Source: Xenopus tropicalis
Taxonomy: Eukaryota; Chordata; Amphibia; Anura; Pipidae
Reading direction: 5' to 3'
NCBI RefSeq assembly: GCF_000004195.4
Contig: NC_030677.2
Span: 100,530,829 to 100,594,828, forward strand
DNA length: 64,000 nucleotides
Each line of letters begins with the position of its first letter. The first letter of the stretch is position 1. The notes under the pieces are model-generated. The model was not told the DNA's origin. It did no database searches and saw only the letters and a program-made list of their open reading frames with translations. Shown here piece after piece: positions 12,190 to 23,851 of this stretch. Both the position numbers and the translations under genes were made by a program.

Positions 12190-13110
12190 GTGGATTATCA
12201 TAGAGCCTATCCAGGCAGTCACCAGGGGGCCAGCATTGGCAAAAGGGGGCTTGTTGGTGAGGGGCACTGCCCCTGATTTATATACATTCAAATAAATATG
12301 AGCAGTATTACTCTGTCTAGCCACACTAATGTTTTATATTATTCTATGCTACCTGAATGAATGAGACTAAAACCACATTTTTTAATTATGGTATGTGTTC
12401 TAGAACTTTTGCTTCCAGATACATAATTAGACATTTCTATCTTGCCTTATTTAATTAAGTTGTAAGTTATATGAATGAAGAATATTAAAAAAGAACACAG
12501 TAATATGGAGCTGTCAGCCTGTTATTAAAGGATTAGCCGTATTAGCCAAAGAAGTAGATGTTCCTAATTATTCTTAGCAAATGGTTATTATAGGTTTTTC
12601 TTGTCTTGTGCTCAAATGCTGAAATGTAAAAAACATCTTTTTTAAAAAATATATTTTATGATTTGTATTGGTGAAAAAGCAACCCTTTCCCTCACTGGCT
12701 GCCTACACATTCCTCCCTGAGCCCCAAGTTTCTAATAAATATCTTTTGATATACAGTATTTTTTATGTGATTCAACTGCAGTTCATCTAAATGCCAGTCA
12801 TATCTATGCACCAAATTGACCTATAATAGGTATAGGTAGTATTGCTAATAATGAATTTCTGTTCACAGCTTAATATTTGACAGTATGCTATCAGAGAACC
12901 TCACTAAAATGTTTCACTGTCAACATAGGAAGGAATTATTTATAGTTGGCACTGTTACCATATCTGTTTAAAATGTATATGGTTTATGGAAGGGATTTTA
13001 TAGGACTAGAGAACTTTCATTATTTTGTGTGCAAAAAAAAAAAGTAATCTATGGAGCAAATTAGTATATCTCCTTCTTGTCCTATTGGTAACAGGAAAAG
13101 GTGACAAAGT
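12190..13110. other. Intergenic sequence, nothing recognised
   Basis: No open frame, RNA gene or clear repeat end that I can support. Confidence 0.4.
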
Positions 13111-13115
13111 AAAGC

Positions 13116-13729
13116 CGTAAAAGACATGTAAACCCCACACACAAAAATCAGTGAACAGCCTCTTTGAAATCTTTCAATACCTGCCACACTGGTTGTCCAG
13201 AGGTTAATAGTAAGGCTGCAACATCTCCTTAATCACTTAGATTTCCTTCTCCTCCTGTAACCCACTTGGCTTCCCCCTCGGGAATTTGCTTTGACTTCTG
13301 GCTTGTGGGCATGCTCAGTTGTTCTAAGCTAAGATTACTAAACACGCCCTCCAGTCTAGCAGCCAGTCAAGAGATGGCTCTAGCTGTCTGCTTCAATTTT
13401 TTTCTCCTAACTTTCTCTCCTGAGCTCAGCTCAAACAAAGTAGAACTTTTATCAAAGACATTTCTGCCTGTGTGACCCTGTAGTCTTGATAAAATGTATG
13501 CTGAATAAGGGTCTGTGTGTGTGTGTATGCTGTTTGCAGATTTAAATGTATCTGATTATGTATCAGTGGAAAAATGGCCGCCGGGTGAAAGCTACTATTT
13601 GCTTTAGGAAAATGTGATGGTGCTGGCAATCGGAGGGGATATATGCAGTGCAAATGATGCCCTTTGGGTGGGGGAGATGTGCCCAACTGATATGCATTGT
13701 AGGCAAATGTAGGCTTATATGTCCTTTAA
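13116..13729. mobile_element. T2-like MITE (TAAA-GACATGTAAA ends)
   Basis: Left end TAAAAGACATGTAAACC, right end GGCTTATATGTCCTTTAA: the T2 terminal pattern, giving inverted ends of about 16 bp with TTAA-type flanks. The interior (GAAATCTTTCAATACCTGCC, GGGCATGCTCAG, GAGCTCAGCTCAAACAAAG) is shared with two further copies, 20217-26616 (reverse orientation, split by the CR1) and about 26700-27300. A short (GT)n lies at about 13512. Confidence 0.8.
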
Positions 13730-14267
13730 TTTACAAATTAAGCTTAAATGACATGTTCACCTTCAGACAATAGTCCAAATTTGAACAGCCCCTGCCAGAA
13801 AAAACAATCTTTGTAAATCATCTTTAAACCAGGACCAGGACAGACTGCCCAAAAATGAAATTCTGAACTGAACTGGTTCTTCATATGACTTCCATTTACT
13901 GCTTGATTTGCATCTATTTAATACCATTGGCTGGCAAGTTCAATGAAATGCAAATGAAGCAGGAGAGGGAAGGCATGCCTTGTGCCAGTTCAGTGTCAAC
14001 TTCCTGTTTGGGCAGTCTGCAAGCTGGTGTTGGCCAATCCTTTGCAAAGAGAGAGCAGAGCACAGAGGGTTTTAGCAGAACTGATCCACAGCTTGTATGT
14101 TCTATAGCTTCAAGACTAAATATTTAAAATAATAAAGATGATTTACAGAACTTTACAGACAAAATCAAACTATTGTCTGTAGGGTAATATCCCCTTTAAT
14201 GTTTAAATCGTGTCTGCAGTTCTACACAGTTTATTTTATACATGGCAAATAATGTCATGGTGTATTC

Positions 14268-14394
14268 CAGTGGTGTAACTGTAAGTTACCGGGCCCTCAT
14301 TGAAAATCATTTTAGGGCCAACTTAAACTTTATACATTCTTCATGAACATATGTTAAAACTGTCAGTCAGTGTCCCAATGTCCCTTATTCCTTG
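14268..14394. repeat. Fragment of a DNA element
   Basis: CCAGTGGTGTAACTGTAAG followed by ACCGGGCCCT resembles one end of a common frog DNA element. No matching right end is present. Confidence 0.3.
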
Positions 14395-14535
14395 TAGATT
14401 TTAATCTCTTTTGGGCATGGCTCTCTTCACGTCTTGTATCAGTTATTGATTGCTCTGTATGTCCAATTTATGAAACCCACTTATTGTACAGCGCTGTGGC
14501 ATATGTTGGCGCTTTATAAATACATGTTAATAATA
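14395..14535 (+). repeat. Dispersed repeat tail, GGCGCTTTATAAATA end
   Basis: Plus-orientation copy of the repeat at 10218-10395: TCTTTTGGGCATGGCTCTCT, then CACTTATTGTACAGCGCTGT, then GTTGGCGCTTTATAAATACA and an AT-rich end. Probably a LINE or SINE 3' tail. Confidence 0.6.
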
Positions 14536-15238
14536 ATATACCTCATGGGCTCTTATTAGGGTCCCCTTTCTTTAAAGATAAAATGCTGATGTGTTCTATT
14601 AACTGCTTTCTCAGCTTCTATATAGGGTATTTAGGCTTGGGATTTCCTGTTTTTTTATGACGCCTGTAAGAGCTATACATGTTCTAGTATTATGTTTCTC
14701 CCCACTTTGAAGTCAAATTAATCTAGGAAAATGATATTTGATAACCAGGAATGTACCAGATACATGCAAGACTATGTGAGAAAATGGAGTCTTGACTGGA
14801 GGGAAGCTGATAACTCCTACTACATATAGCAGAACCAGCAGTTCAGACAATAGCAAAGGGCAGGCAGATACTGATTTCAATTGCAGTAACATTAACCTTA
14901 CATTATTTTTTTAATTACTGAAAATATGTAATTAATAATTTATGATTTATGACTAAAAGTGTTAGATTGCTAGAGAACGGTTAAATGTAATAAACAGAGC
15001 TGTATTTTTGAGGAACTTGAGTAACAGATTTCATCAGTTCACAGAAGGAAGTGACTAAACCAAATTGCCAATGCATGCTATTGTAAAAATGTTTTTTAAA
15101 ATTGTAGCAAAATATATACAACACATCACCAATGTTTGATAAAGTTACTGGTTCTTAAAACATGTAAAAAGAAAATTATATCTCACTGTGGTAATCTTTT
15201 CAATATTAAATCCTGAGCTCTACATGGTACAATGACCA
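14536..15238. other. Intergenic sequence, nothing recognised
   Basis: AT-rich sequence without supported features. Confidence 0.4.
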
Positions 15239-15480
15239 GGGTTGGACTGGGGGGTGCAGGGCCCACCGGGGCTAACGCCTCAGGGGCCCCACACCCCCCA
15301 AGTTGCCCCCATTTGCCTATCCCCCGCCGCACCCCCTAACTCCCAACAGGGCCCCCCTCCCAACATGCTCCCCTGAGCGCGCATGCGTGAGACGTGTCAG
15401 GGGAGGAAACCGCCGGCTGGGGGAATGGCATTGGGTTTGGCCCAGTCCGGGCTATGACCTAAAGACCCTGACCATGAAAC
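15238..15480. mobile_element. GC-rich DNA-element fragment (GGTTGGACTGGGG family)
   Basis: It begins AGGGTTGGACTGGGG, continues with GTGCAGGGCCCACCGGGG and contains GTTTGGCCCAGTCCGGGC. Sequences at 17045-17282 and 57958-58183 share the GGGCC/GGTGGGCCC blocks and a CAGGGTT-type terminus, so this is a dispersed non-coding family. The open frame across it is a GC-rich artefact. Confidence 0.55.
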
Positions 15481-15726
15481 TGGAGCTCGTGGGCAAATTT
15501 AAAATCCCAAGGATCTTTTTCACCAAATCAATTAACTGAGTGTGATCAGCTGCAAAGTAAAGCAGACAACATCATAACAGTACTTAAAGCTCACAGGACT
15601 GGTATATACAAATTACAGCAAGACCCCCTGAGCACAAATGAAGATCAAGACAGCAGATCTTGTCATAATAATGTTATGGTTCAAGGACTACCGGATACCT
15701 GCTCCCTGATCTAACTGTGTTTAGAC

Positions 15727-16038
15727 CAGGGATCCCCAACCTTTTTTTTTACCTGTGAGCAACATTTAAATATAAAAAAAAGTCAAGGAGCAATGCAGGT
15801 ATGAAAAAAGTCCCTTGGGGGTGACAAGTAAAGGTTGTGATTGGTTAATTAGTAGCCCAATGTGAACTGGCAGACTACAGGAGATTCTGTTTGGCAGTAC
15901 CCATGGTCTTTATGCAACCAAAACTTGCCTTCACGTCAGAAATTCAAAAATGAGCACTGGCTTTGAGGCCACTGGGAGCAACATCCAAAGGGTTGGTGAG
16001 CAGCATGTTGCTCCCAAGCCACTGGTTAGGGACCACTG
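15727..16038. mobile_element. hAT-like MITE with 8-bp TSD
   Basis: Ends CAGGGATCCCCAACC and GGTTAGGGACCACTG, flanked by GTTTAGAC (15719-15726) and GTCTAGAC (16039-16046), 7 of 8 matching. The interior carries CACTGGGAGCAACATCCAA, which recurs in a truncated relative at about 49345-49475. Non-coding, 312 bp. Confidence 0.85.
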
Positions 16039-16270
16039 GTCTAGACATTAATGTGAGCATATACATTGGCACTTCCAGCAAAACAAAGCATGCAACAGAC
16101 CAACTGACATAATCATATGGTTCTGCTAACAAAACAATTTTAAAGGACAGCTAGGCAACTTGGTAGGAAGGAACAACATGGACATAAATACTACCCTGCC
16201 CAGATATATAACCAACTGTGGTACAAAGATGCAGAAATATGCAGCCTGTTTGCAAAAATAAAACTAAAAT

Positions 16271-16475
16271 TAGGGATGCACCGAATCCACTATTTTGGGA
16301 TTCAGACGAACCCCGAATCCTTTGCGAACGATTCAGGCAAATATCAAACCAAATCTGAATCCTAATTTGCATATGCAAACTAAGGCATAGAAGACCTAAA
16401 AACAACTGCGTTTCAACTTTTGCGTTTATGTGGCAAAAAAATCACATGATTTTAAGGATTCGGCTCAGGCAGCAG
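16271..16475. mobile_element. hAT-like MITE fragment, TAGGGATGCACCGAATCC end
   Basis: The left terminus TAGGGATGCACCGAATCC is clear. The interior TCCTAATTTGCATATGC is shared with the complete element at 44850-45082. The right side stops at about ATTCGGCTCAGGC and lacks the expected inverted end, so it is truncated. Confidence 0.7.
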
Positions 16476-16614
16476 AGTCTAATATTCTGTTATGACTTAT
16501 AACTAGAAATGTTGTTCTTCAAGTGCAGAAAGTGCAATTGTGTTATCTACACTAGCAATTTGGCCCCCAGACCACCTTCTGGCACTGGAAAAGTAAGGCC
16601 AGGGTGTGGCATTG

Positions 16615-16715
16615 CAAAGCAGGGTCGGTCCTAGGTCGATTGGACCTATTGCACCCAATCTGGCCCCGCGCCAATGGGGGCCCCGCCGTGATACACTTCA
16701 AGTTTTTTAGCCCGG
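16615..16715. repeat. Short GC-rich DNA-element fragment
   Basis: AAGCAGGGTCGGTCCTAGG followed by GGCCCCGCGCCAATGGGGGC looks like part of a GC-rich frog DNA element. No matched termini. Confidence 0.3.
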
Positions 16716-17044
16716 GCCAGAAAAGTTTGTTTGCTAAGTTTGCTCATAGCCTGTACAGAGAGATACCATAAAACTATGGCTCCATATCATGGCTACATGA
16801 AAGCTGGTCAGTGCTGCTCTGTTCTGAGAGAATGGGAGTACACTGCAGGGCAAATTGTTGCATTTTTCACGTTTTGTTCCTCTGTCTTTTTTCATTACTA
16901 CACATTTATGGTTTTTGTGGAAATAAAAAAAGTTATAGTTTTATACAAACTCAAAAACAACAAATATCTGAATGCTGATAAATCTGCCCCTAAGTGAACA
17001 TGGGTCCACAACTCATTTGCACATAATGCACATTGTTGCTGGGG

Positions 17045-17282
17045 TTCAATCAGCGTCGGACCCAGATCCGATACCAACCAGGGCGCTCACGCGATCTGCC
17101 CTCTCCCTCCCCTGACGCGCTGCAGGTAAGTTTCTTTTAGGAGCGCTCAGGGGAGGGGTCAGAGGGTTATGGGGGCCTCTGCGGGTGGAGGGGGTGAAGG
17201 CAGTGGGGGCCATTGGGGGTGCAGGGGCCATTGAGGCAGAAGCCCCGGTGGGCCCTGCACCCCCCATTCTGACCCTGGGTTT
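17045..17282. mobile_element. GC-rich DNA-element copy (same family as 15238)
   Basis: The left side has GTCGGACCCAGATCCGATAC, the right side GGTGGGCCCTGCACCCCCCA and TCTGACCCTGGG. It shares the AGCCCCGGTGGGCCC block with 57958-58183. Non-coding despite a 95-codon open frame on the minus strand. Confidence 0.5.
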
Positions 17283-18896
17283 AATGATTGTAAATGCTCC
17301 TAGAGCTGCTGGTGTGAGTAACCATGGTTCCATTGCTTAGTCCCATATAATGCACATTGTTGTTTAATATTTTTAAATGGATATTTAATATACAGTAGCC
17401 ATTGTAGTACTCATGTGCAATAAAGGGCCTTGATGGGGTACATAAGCTTACATGGTCAAGTTGTGTTTCTAATAGCTCTTTTTTCCAATTTTTATTAATA
17501 GAAATCTAAACAAACTGAACTTAAGTGCTGATAATTATTATTATTTCCTCTTCAAACACTGCCTGTAAATCGCTTGTGGAAGCTGGTCAACTCAAAAGTG
17601 TCAGTTTATCCGCTGCAAAAATAGCAGTAGTGAGCGTTAGGCATTAGTCTCTAAGGGACTAATTTCAGATATCCTGCAGTAATTATGTCATAGTTCACAT
17701 AATAGGGTTTTGTCCACTTTTCTCATGCCTCTAAGACAGATTGTTCATGAGGCCATTAAAGATCCAAAGGATAGATATGCTACCGTAGTTGCTAATTATG
17801 ATAAATGATCAAAAGTTCACCCTGAGCAACAAATATGTTTCAAATAGAGATCCATATGAATTTTTAACAGAGATATTCCAGTGAGGACTACATATCTTTT
17901 GGGTGAGAAAACACCCTGTAAGGGCCACTTTACTCTTTAGTCACACTCTATCTAGAGAGACATTTTCTCTATGCAATTTGTAAATGTATAAACTGTTCTC
18001 TCTGTTTGAAGAGCCAATCCAGTTTTAAAGAATATTGGAAACCATCACAGATTTAAGTGTACACTGTTTCCTTCTAATAACGTTTGTGGCCCACTCATTA
18101 GCACAGGGTTTTCCGTTGGGTTCTTTTAAACAAAGCTTTGCTTTTTCTTTAAAATGTCCGTTTTAAAAAAGAAGTTGCTGTGTTAATTCTAACTCATACA
18201 GCTAGTGTTACAAATATAAGGGAGAACAACAGAAATCACAGCAAATGACTGATTTTGCAGACAAAAAAGCAATAAAAGTAATAAAGGTAGTTTGTATACA
18301 AGCAATGGTTTTCTTGCTGTGTGGTGCTTAGTACAGGGGTTTAATTCTACCTGCCTAGGCTTATGGCATCTCTCTCTGCAGGCTATAAGAAAAGTGAGGA
18401 GTTGTTCCTGCTACAGCTATGCATAAACTATAACAGTTCCAGCTATGATTGATTTGCCAACACCTAGAGACCTCCAGCCAAATCTTTCTATGTAATTAGG
18501 CAATACCCCCTTGCTAAATCTTTTGACCTGATGATGGCTCTCCTTGTGGGCTATGAAAGGTGATACTTAAAGTTGTGCCAAGGTACTCTGAAGTGACAAC
18601 CTCCTTATGGTGTAACTTGCAGGCAGAATGTGCCTGCTTGGAAACTTCTGAAAAAAGAGGGAAAGTATCAATACAATTATCTTAAATCTTTATATATATC
18701 TTAATATCTTAATTAAAGCATCGCTTTAGACCATGCAGCCATCCTGACTCCAGAAACCCACTGTCCAAAGTGCTTCTGGCATCTGATTCTTACAAATATT
18801 TATTATTAAATATAGACTTCTCAGGCTGTGTTGAAGCAAGCACTTACCAAATTATTTTAATTGTTTTTAGATATTAAGGCTGCATGCTTGTGTGCT

Positions 18897-18962
18897 TGGG
18901 ATGTAGCTCAGTGTGCATGCTTCGTATGTATGAGGTCCTGAGTTCAACCCCCAGCATCTCCA
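18897..18962 (+). pseudogene. tRNA-Ala pseudogene
   Basis: It matches the intact tRNA-Ala at 27344 but is 66 nt instead of 72. The D-arm 3' part (GTAGAGC region) is deleted and the anticodon loop reads TTCGTAT, changing CGC to CGT. The B-box-like GAGTTCAACCCC is still visible. It ends unit 1 of the array. Confidence 0.85.
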
Positions 18963-19339
18963 AGTGCTTGAAGGCCAAAAAGGGGCATTTAACTCTCCAA
19001 ACACACTCTGTTAAAAGAGGCCAACAGTTCTTTATTACTCTGTCTTGAAGAACCAGTTTATTCTCAAGGAATATTTATCCACCATGACCATTTAGTGCAC
19101 TATGTTGCCTTTGAATAACGTTTGCAGGCACTATAGATTTTAAATAAAGAGGGAGAACTCCTACGTAGCCCACTTAATGTCACAGTGCTTTGCATTTGGG
19201 TTCTTTTAAGCAACTCTTCATAAGGATTTGTAAGCAAAAATCAATCTTTGCTGTCAGAACATCTATCTGCATTACAGCATGGTACCTTTCAGTGTTCCAT
19301 CTAAAAATAAGTTTTTATACTTCTTTTAACACATACAGC

Positions 19340-19806
19340 CAGGGGCACATCCGAATTTCTGGTTTTAAGTACGATTGGCAAAAATTCGTATTAATAACAA
19401 TAATTTCTGATGTGTGTTAATTGCACGAAAATTCGTATTGTGGTCATACGAAATTAACATGGTACGATCCAAAAGTTATGAAATTTTCGTATTCAAACAA
19501 TTGTATACTGCGCAAAAAAATTTCTGATTTCAATGCAAGATTTTGGAATTCTCCCATAGGACTCAACGGCACTCTGCAGCTCCAACCTGGCCAAAAGAAA
19601 GTCACGATACTGAAGCCTTAATGATTTCTGAAAATTTTGTAGTCGCTGCTACAAATACGATTTTGCCGCACAAATTGAAGCCAAGCACGAAAAAGTTGCA
19701 GGAATTAATGAAAATAATGTGGAAAATATGCAAAGTTCTATAAAGTAGAAAAAATACAAATCTTTCCCATTCGGACCCAATCGTACTTTGATAAATGTGC
19801 CCCTTC
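19340..19806. mobile_element. GGGGCACAT-family MITE inserted in array unit 2
   Basis: Left end GGGGCACATCCGAATT, right end GATAAATGTGCCCC. Unit 1 of the tRNA array reads CATACAGCTAGTGTTACAAAT where unit 2 is interrupted, so the insertion site is defined by comparison. It contains one copy (reverse orientation) of the GGTTGGAGCTGCAGAGTGCC segment that is amplified nine times at 48140-48607. Short open frames are artefacts. Confidence 0.8.
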
Positions 19807-20579
19807 GTGTTTCAAATATAAGGGAGCACAGGGGCAATACAAGGTTGTGTGCAGACAAAAAGCAAAAAAAAAGTATAGTATAGGTAGGGTGTATCCTTTT
19901 TAAGTGCAGAAGCTATACGCTAAGGTTTTTTTTTTTGCTGTGTGGTGCTTTAGTAAAGGGGTTTAATTCTGCCTACATACATTTATGGCATCTCTCTCTG
20001 CAGAGAGCTGTTCCTGTTACAGCTTTACCTGAACTATAAGGTAAATGGCACACAAGGAGATCTGTCACCTGCAGGAAATCTGTGCTACCACCACAAATCT
20101 ACTGAAAACTCTCTATATAAACTTCATACAGTAATCCGGCTTCTCTACAAATCTGCCTTCCAAAATCCTTCTGACATCTGATTCTGACAGATATATATCA
20201 TAAAAAAACACACTTCTTAAAGGACATGTAAAGCCTACATTTTCCTACAATGTATATCATTTGTACTGCATATATCCCCTCTGCTTGCCAGCACCATCAC
20301 ATTTTCCTAAAGCAAATAGCAGCTTTCACCTGGTGACCATTTTCCTTCTGATACATAATCAGATACATTTAAATCTGCAAAAGCCTACACACACTGACGC
20401 TTATTCAGCATAAATTTCATCAAGAATACAGGCTCACACAGGCACAACTGTCTCTGATAAAAGTTCTGCTTTGTTTGAGCTGAGCTCAGGAGAGAAAGGA
20501 GAAAAAAATTGAAGCAGATAACTAGAGCTGAGTTTCTATGGGAACCAGCAATGCCATCTCTTCACTGGCTGCTAGACTG

Positions 20580-20592
20580 GGGGGGGGGGGGG
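20580..20592. repeat. Poly-G tract
   Basis: Thirteen or so consecutive G inside the T2-like MITE. The same position in the 13 kb copy has no such run. Confidence 0.8.
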
Positions 20593-20684
20593 CGTGTTTA
20601 GTAATCTGAGCTTAGAATAACTGAGCATGCCCACAAGCCAACAGCCAAAGCAAATTCCCGAGGGAGGGGGGCGAGTGGGTTACA

Positions 20685-20716
20685 TAGTTATAGTTACATA
20701 GTTACATAGGGTTGAA
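20685..20716 (-). repeat. CR1 3'-terminal octamer microsatellite
   Basis: Read on the minus strand, the element ends CAACCCTATGTAACTATG, then further ATGTAACT-like repeats. CR1-clade LINEs end in short octamer repeats rather than poly-A and use them for priming. The same end closes the fragment at about 45300-45325. Confidence 0.85.
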
Positions 20717-20827
20717 AAAAGACCTGTGTCCATCAAGTTCAACCCATCCAAGTAAACCCAGCACACCTAACCCACACCTACCAATCTATACACTCACATA
20801 CATAAACTATAAATACAACCACTAGTA

Positions 20828-23800
20828 CTAACTGTAGATATTAGTATCACAATAGCCTTGGATATTCTGATTGATCAAGAACTCATCCAGGCCCCTCTTA
20901 AAGGCATTAACAGAATCTGCCATTACCACATCACTAGGAAGGGCATTCCATAACCTCACTGCCCTCACCGTGAAAAACCACCTACGCTGCTTCAAATGGA
21001 AGCTCCGTTCCTCTAATCTAAAGGGGTGACCTCTGGTGCGTTGATTGTTTTTATGGGAAAAAAGAACATCCCCCAACTGCCTATAATCCCCTCTAATGTA
21101 CTTGTACAGAGTAATCATGTCCCCTCGCAAGCGCCTCTTTTCCAGAGAAAACAACCCCAACCTCGACAGTCTAACCTCATAGTTTAAATCTTCCATCCCC
21201 TTAACCAGTTTAGTTGCACGTCTCTGCACTCTCTCCAGCTCATTAATATCCTTCTTAAGGACAGGAGCCCAAAACTGCACTGCATACTCAAGGTGAGGCC
21301 TTACCAGGGACCTATAAAGGGGCAAAATTATGTTCTCATCCCTTGAGTCAATGCCCTTTTTTATACAAGACAGCACTTTATTTGCTTTAGTAGCCACAGA
21401 ATGACACTGCCTGGAATTAGACAACTTGTTATCAACAAAAACCCCTAGATCCTTCTCCATTAAGGATACCCCCAACACACTACCATTCAGTAGATAGTTT
21501 GCGTTTATATTATTTCTACCAAAGTGCATAACTTTGCACTTATCAACATTGAACCTCATTTTCCAGTTTGCTGCCCAGTTATCTAATTTTGTCAAATCGC
21601 TCTGCAAAGCGGCAGCATCCTGCATGGAACTTATAGTTTTGCACAATTTAGTGTCATCAGCAAAAATAGAAACAATACTGTCTATGCCCCCCTCCAGGTC
21701 ATTAATAAACAAGTTAAACAGCAAAGGCCCAAGGACTGACCCCTGCGGTACTCCACTAACCACACTGGTCCAATTAGAAAATGTTCCATTTACAACCACT
21801 CTTTGTACTCTATCCTTCAGCCAGTTCTCTATCCAATTACAAATATTATGTTCTAGGCCAATATTCCTTAATTTGATCATTAACCTTCTGTGAGGTACTG
21901 TATCAAACGCTTTAGCAAAGTCCAAGTAGATGACATCAACTGCCATTCCAGCATCAAGGTTCCTACTCACCTCCTCATAAAAGGCAACTAAATTAGTCTG
22001 GCAAGATCTGTTACGCATAAAACCATGCTGGCACAAACTAATAGTATTGTGAACTGCAATGTATTCAAGTACCCTATCCCTTATTACCCCTTCCAAAAGT
22101 TTTCCTACTACTGATGTCAGACTAACAGGCCTATAGTTTTCAGGCTGAGAACGGGATCCCTTTTTAAATAACGGCACCACATTAGCAATCCGCCAGTCTC
22201 TCGGCACCATGCCAGACCTCAATGAATCCTGAAAAATTAAGTGAAGAGGTTTGGCAATCACAGCGCTCAGCTCATTTAATACCCTGGGATGAATCCCATC
22301 CGGCCCTGGACCTTTGTTTACCTTTACATGTTCAAGTCTCTTTTGAATTTCCTCCCGAGTGACCCATGCGTCAGTAGCTAAATTACTAGCACTGGGCATA
22401 TTACAAGGGAAGCCTTCATTATCTGGCTCCTCAGATGTATAGACAGATGAAAAATAAGAGTTCAAAATTTCAGCTTTTTCCCCGTTTTCATCAACCAACG
22501 TACCCCCCCGTGATAATAAAGTTCCCACCCCTTCTTGCTTCATTTTTTTACTATTCACATAATTAAAAAATAATTTTGGATTCTTTTTACTCCTAGCAGC
22601 AATATCCCTTTCCATCTCTATTTTAGCTTGCCTGATAGTTTTTTTGCATGCTTTATTTGCTTCCTTGTACCTGATGAAAGTTTCCGCTGTCCCAGCTAAC
22701 TTGAATGCCCTAAAAGCACGTTTTTTCTTACCAACCTCGACAATAACACTTTTATTCAGCCATAAAGGTTTTGCTTTGCGATGCCTCTCCTTGCTTACTA
22801 GGGGGATATACTGTTGCGTATACCTACAAAGCAATGTTTTAAAGATGTTCCATTTTCCTTCTGTGTCTAACCCCATGAAAAGCCTTTCCCAGTTGACACA
22901 TTGCAGAGATGCCCTTATACTGGCAAAGTCTGCACGTCTAAAATTGAGTGTTTTAGTTACTCCCTTATAGTGCTGTCTCTGCAGCATTATCTCAAAGGAG
23001 ACCATGTTGTGATCACTGTTCCCCAAATGCTCACCCACACAAATGTTAGAGATAAGTTCATTATTATTAGAAATCACCAGGTCCAAAATAGCGTCATTCC
23101 TAGTGGGTTCTTGAACTGCCTGAAATAAAAAGTTGTCATTTAGCATATTTACAAACCTACTAGCTTTTTCTGACTTAGCCACCCCATTACTCCAGTCAAT
23201 GTCCGGATAATTAAAGTCCCCCATAACAACAACTTGACCCAGTTTTGAAGCCTCCTCCATTTGCAACAATAGCTGGGCCTCATCCCCCTCATCTATACGG
23301 GGTGGTTTATAACATACACCAATGATCATTTTCTTTGTGACCTTCAGCCCTACTGAAATTTCTACCCAAAGAGATTCGACGTTTTCATTGGTAATGTCTT
23401 TATTACATGGCTTTAAGTCTGACTTTACGTAAAGACAAACCCCTCCACCCTTTTTAATCTCTCTGTCCCTCCTAAAAAGTGTATACCCATTTAAATTCAC
23501 AGCCCATTCGCATTTATCATCCCACCAGGTCTCAGTGATACCTATTAAATCATAATTTTCAATACATGCAATAGCTTGCAGCTCCCCTAATTTACCCGAC
23601 AAGCTACGCGCATTAGCCAGCATGCAGCGGAGATTATTACTTCTCCCTCTGATGTTTACATTAGCTAAGGGAGAATTAGAGCTAAGGCAATTATGAGACT
23701 GCTTTCCTTGTAACGGAAGCTCCTTATCTGATAAACTATATGCCCCCCTCACTCCTCCCCCACAACCCTTTGCTAGTCCCCCTACCCCGTCTACACTAAT

Positions 23801-23851
23801 TTTCCCATGGAATTCTAGCTCACCCACCCCCCCCTTGTCTAGTTTAAACAC
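20828..23851 (-). CDS. CR1 ORF2: AP-endonuclease and reverse transcriptase
   Basis: The open frame has 1007 codons. The APE-type endonuclease starts at about residue 77 (MLANARSLSGKLGEL), with ITETWW near 105-110, GDFNYPDIDW at 211-220 and the catalytic SDH at 279-281. The RT spans about 505-800: GPDGIHP (515-521), YRPVSL, AFDTVPH (648-654), VPQGSVLGP (701-709) and catalytic FADD (730-733). The C-terminal part holds LWNALPSDVV and FKRGLDEFL. All catalytic motifs are present and no stop interrupts them. The frame overlaps the end of ORF1 by 13 nt, but its first codon is GTG; the first in-frame ATG is 23623-23621 (residue 77). Translation may start there or by reinitiation or frameshifting. It makes the nick and the cDNA at the target. 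Confidence 0.95.
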   Translation of the reverse strand: MFKLDKGGVGELEFHGKISVDGVGGLAKGCGGGVRGAYSLSDKELPLQGKQSHNCLSSNSPLANVNIRGRSNNLRCMLANARSLSGKLGELQAIACIENYDLIGITETWWDDKCEWAVNLNGYTLFRRDREIKKGGGVCLYVKSDLKPCNKDITNENVESLWVEISVGLKVTKKMIIGVCYKPPRIDEGDEAQLLLQMEEASKLGQVVVMGDFNYPDIDWSNGVAKSEKASRFVNMLNDNFLFQAVQEPTRNDAILDLVISNNNELISNICVGEHLGNSDHNMVSFEIMLQRQHYKGVTKTLNFRRADFASIRASLQCVNWERLFMGLDTEGKWNIFKTLLCRYTQQYIPLVSKERHRKAKPLWLNKSVIVEVGKKKRAFRAFKLAGTAETFIRYKEANKACKKTIRQAKIEMERDIAARSKKNPKLFFNYVNSKKMKQEGVGTLLSRGGTLVDENGEKAEILNSYFSSVYTSEEPDNEGFPCNMPSASNLATDAWVTREEIQKRLEHVKVNKGPGPDGIHPRVLNELSAVIAKPLHLIFQDSLRSGMVPRDWRIANVVPLFKKGSRSQPENYRPVSLTSVVGKLLEGVIRDRVLEYIAVHNTISLCQHGFMRNRSCQTNLVAFYEEVSRNLDAGMAVDVIYLDFAKAFDTVPHRRLMIKLRNIGLEHNICNWIENWLKDRVQRVVVNGTFSNWTSVVSGVPQGSVLGPLLFNLFINDLEGGIDSIVSIFADDTKLCKTISSMQDAAALQSDLTKLDNWAANWKMRFNVDKCKVMHFGRNNINANYLLNGSVLGVSLMEKDLGVFVDNKLSNSRQCHSVATKANKVLSCIKKGIDSRDENIILPLYRSLVRPHLEYAVQFWAPVLKKDINELERVQRRATKLVKGMEDLNYEVRLSRLGLFSLEKRRLRGDMITLYKYIRGDYRQLGDVLFSHKNNQRTRGHPFRLEERSFHLKQRRWFFTVRAVRLWNALPSDVVMADSVNAFKRGLDEFLINQNIQGYCDTNIYS

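Noticed and set aside
17046..17333. 95-codon minus-strand frame rich in Pro/Ala
   Set aside because: It lies in a GC-rich non-coding DNA element with relatives at 15.2 and 58.0 kb that do not keep the frame.
18529..18573. Hammerhead-like CTGATGATGGCTCTCC..GGGCTATGAAAGG
   Set aside because: Helix II needs wobble pairs and extra unpaired bases, and no GTC-type cleavage triplet or helix I can be found.
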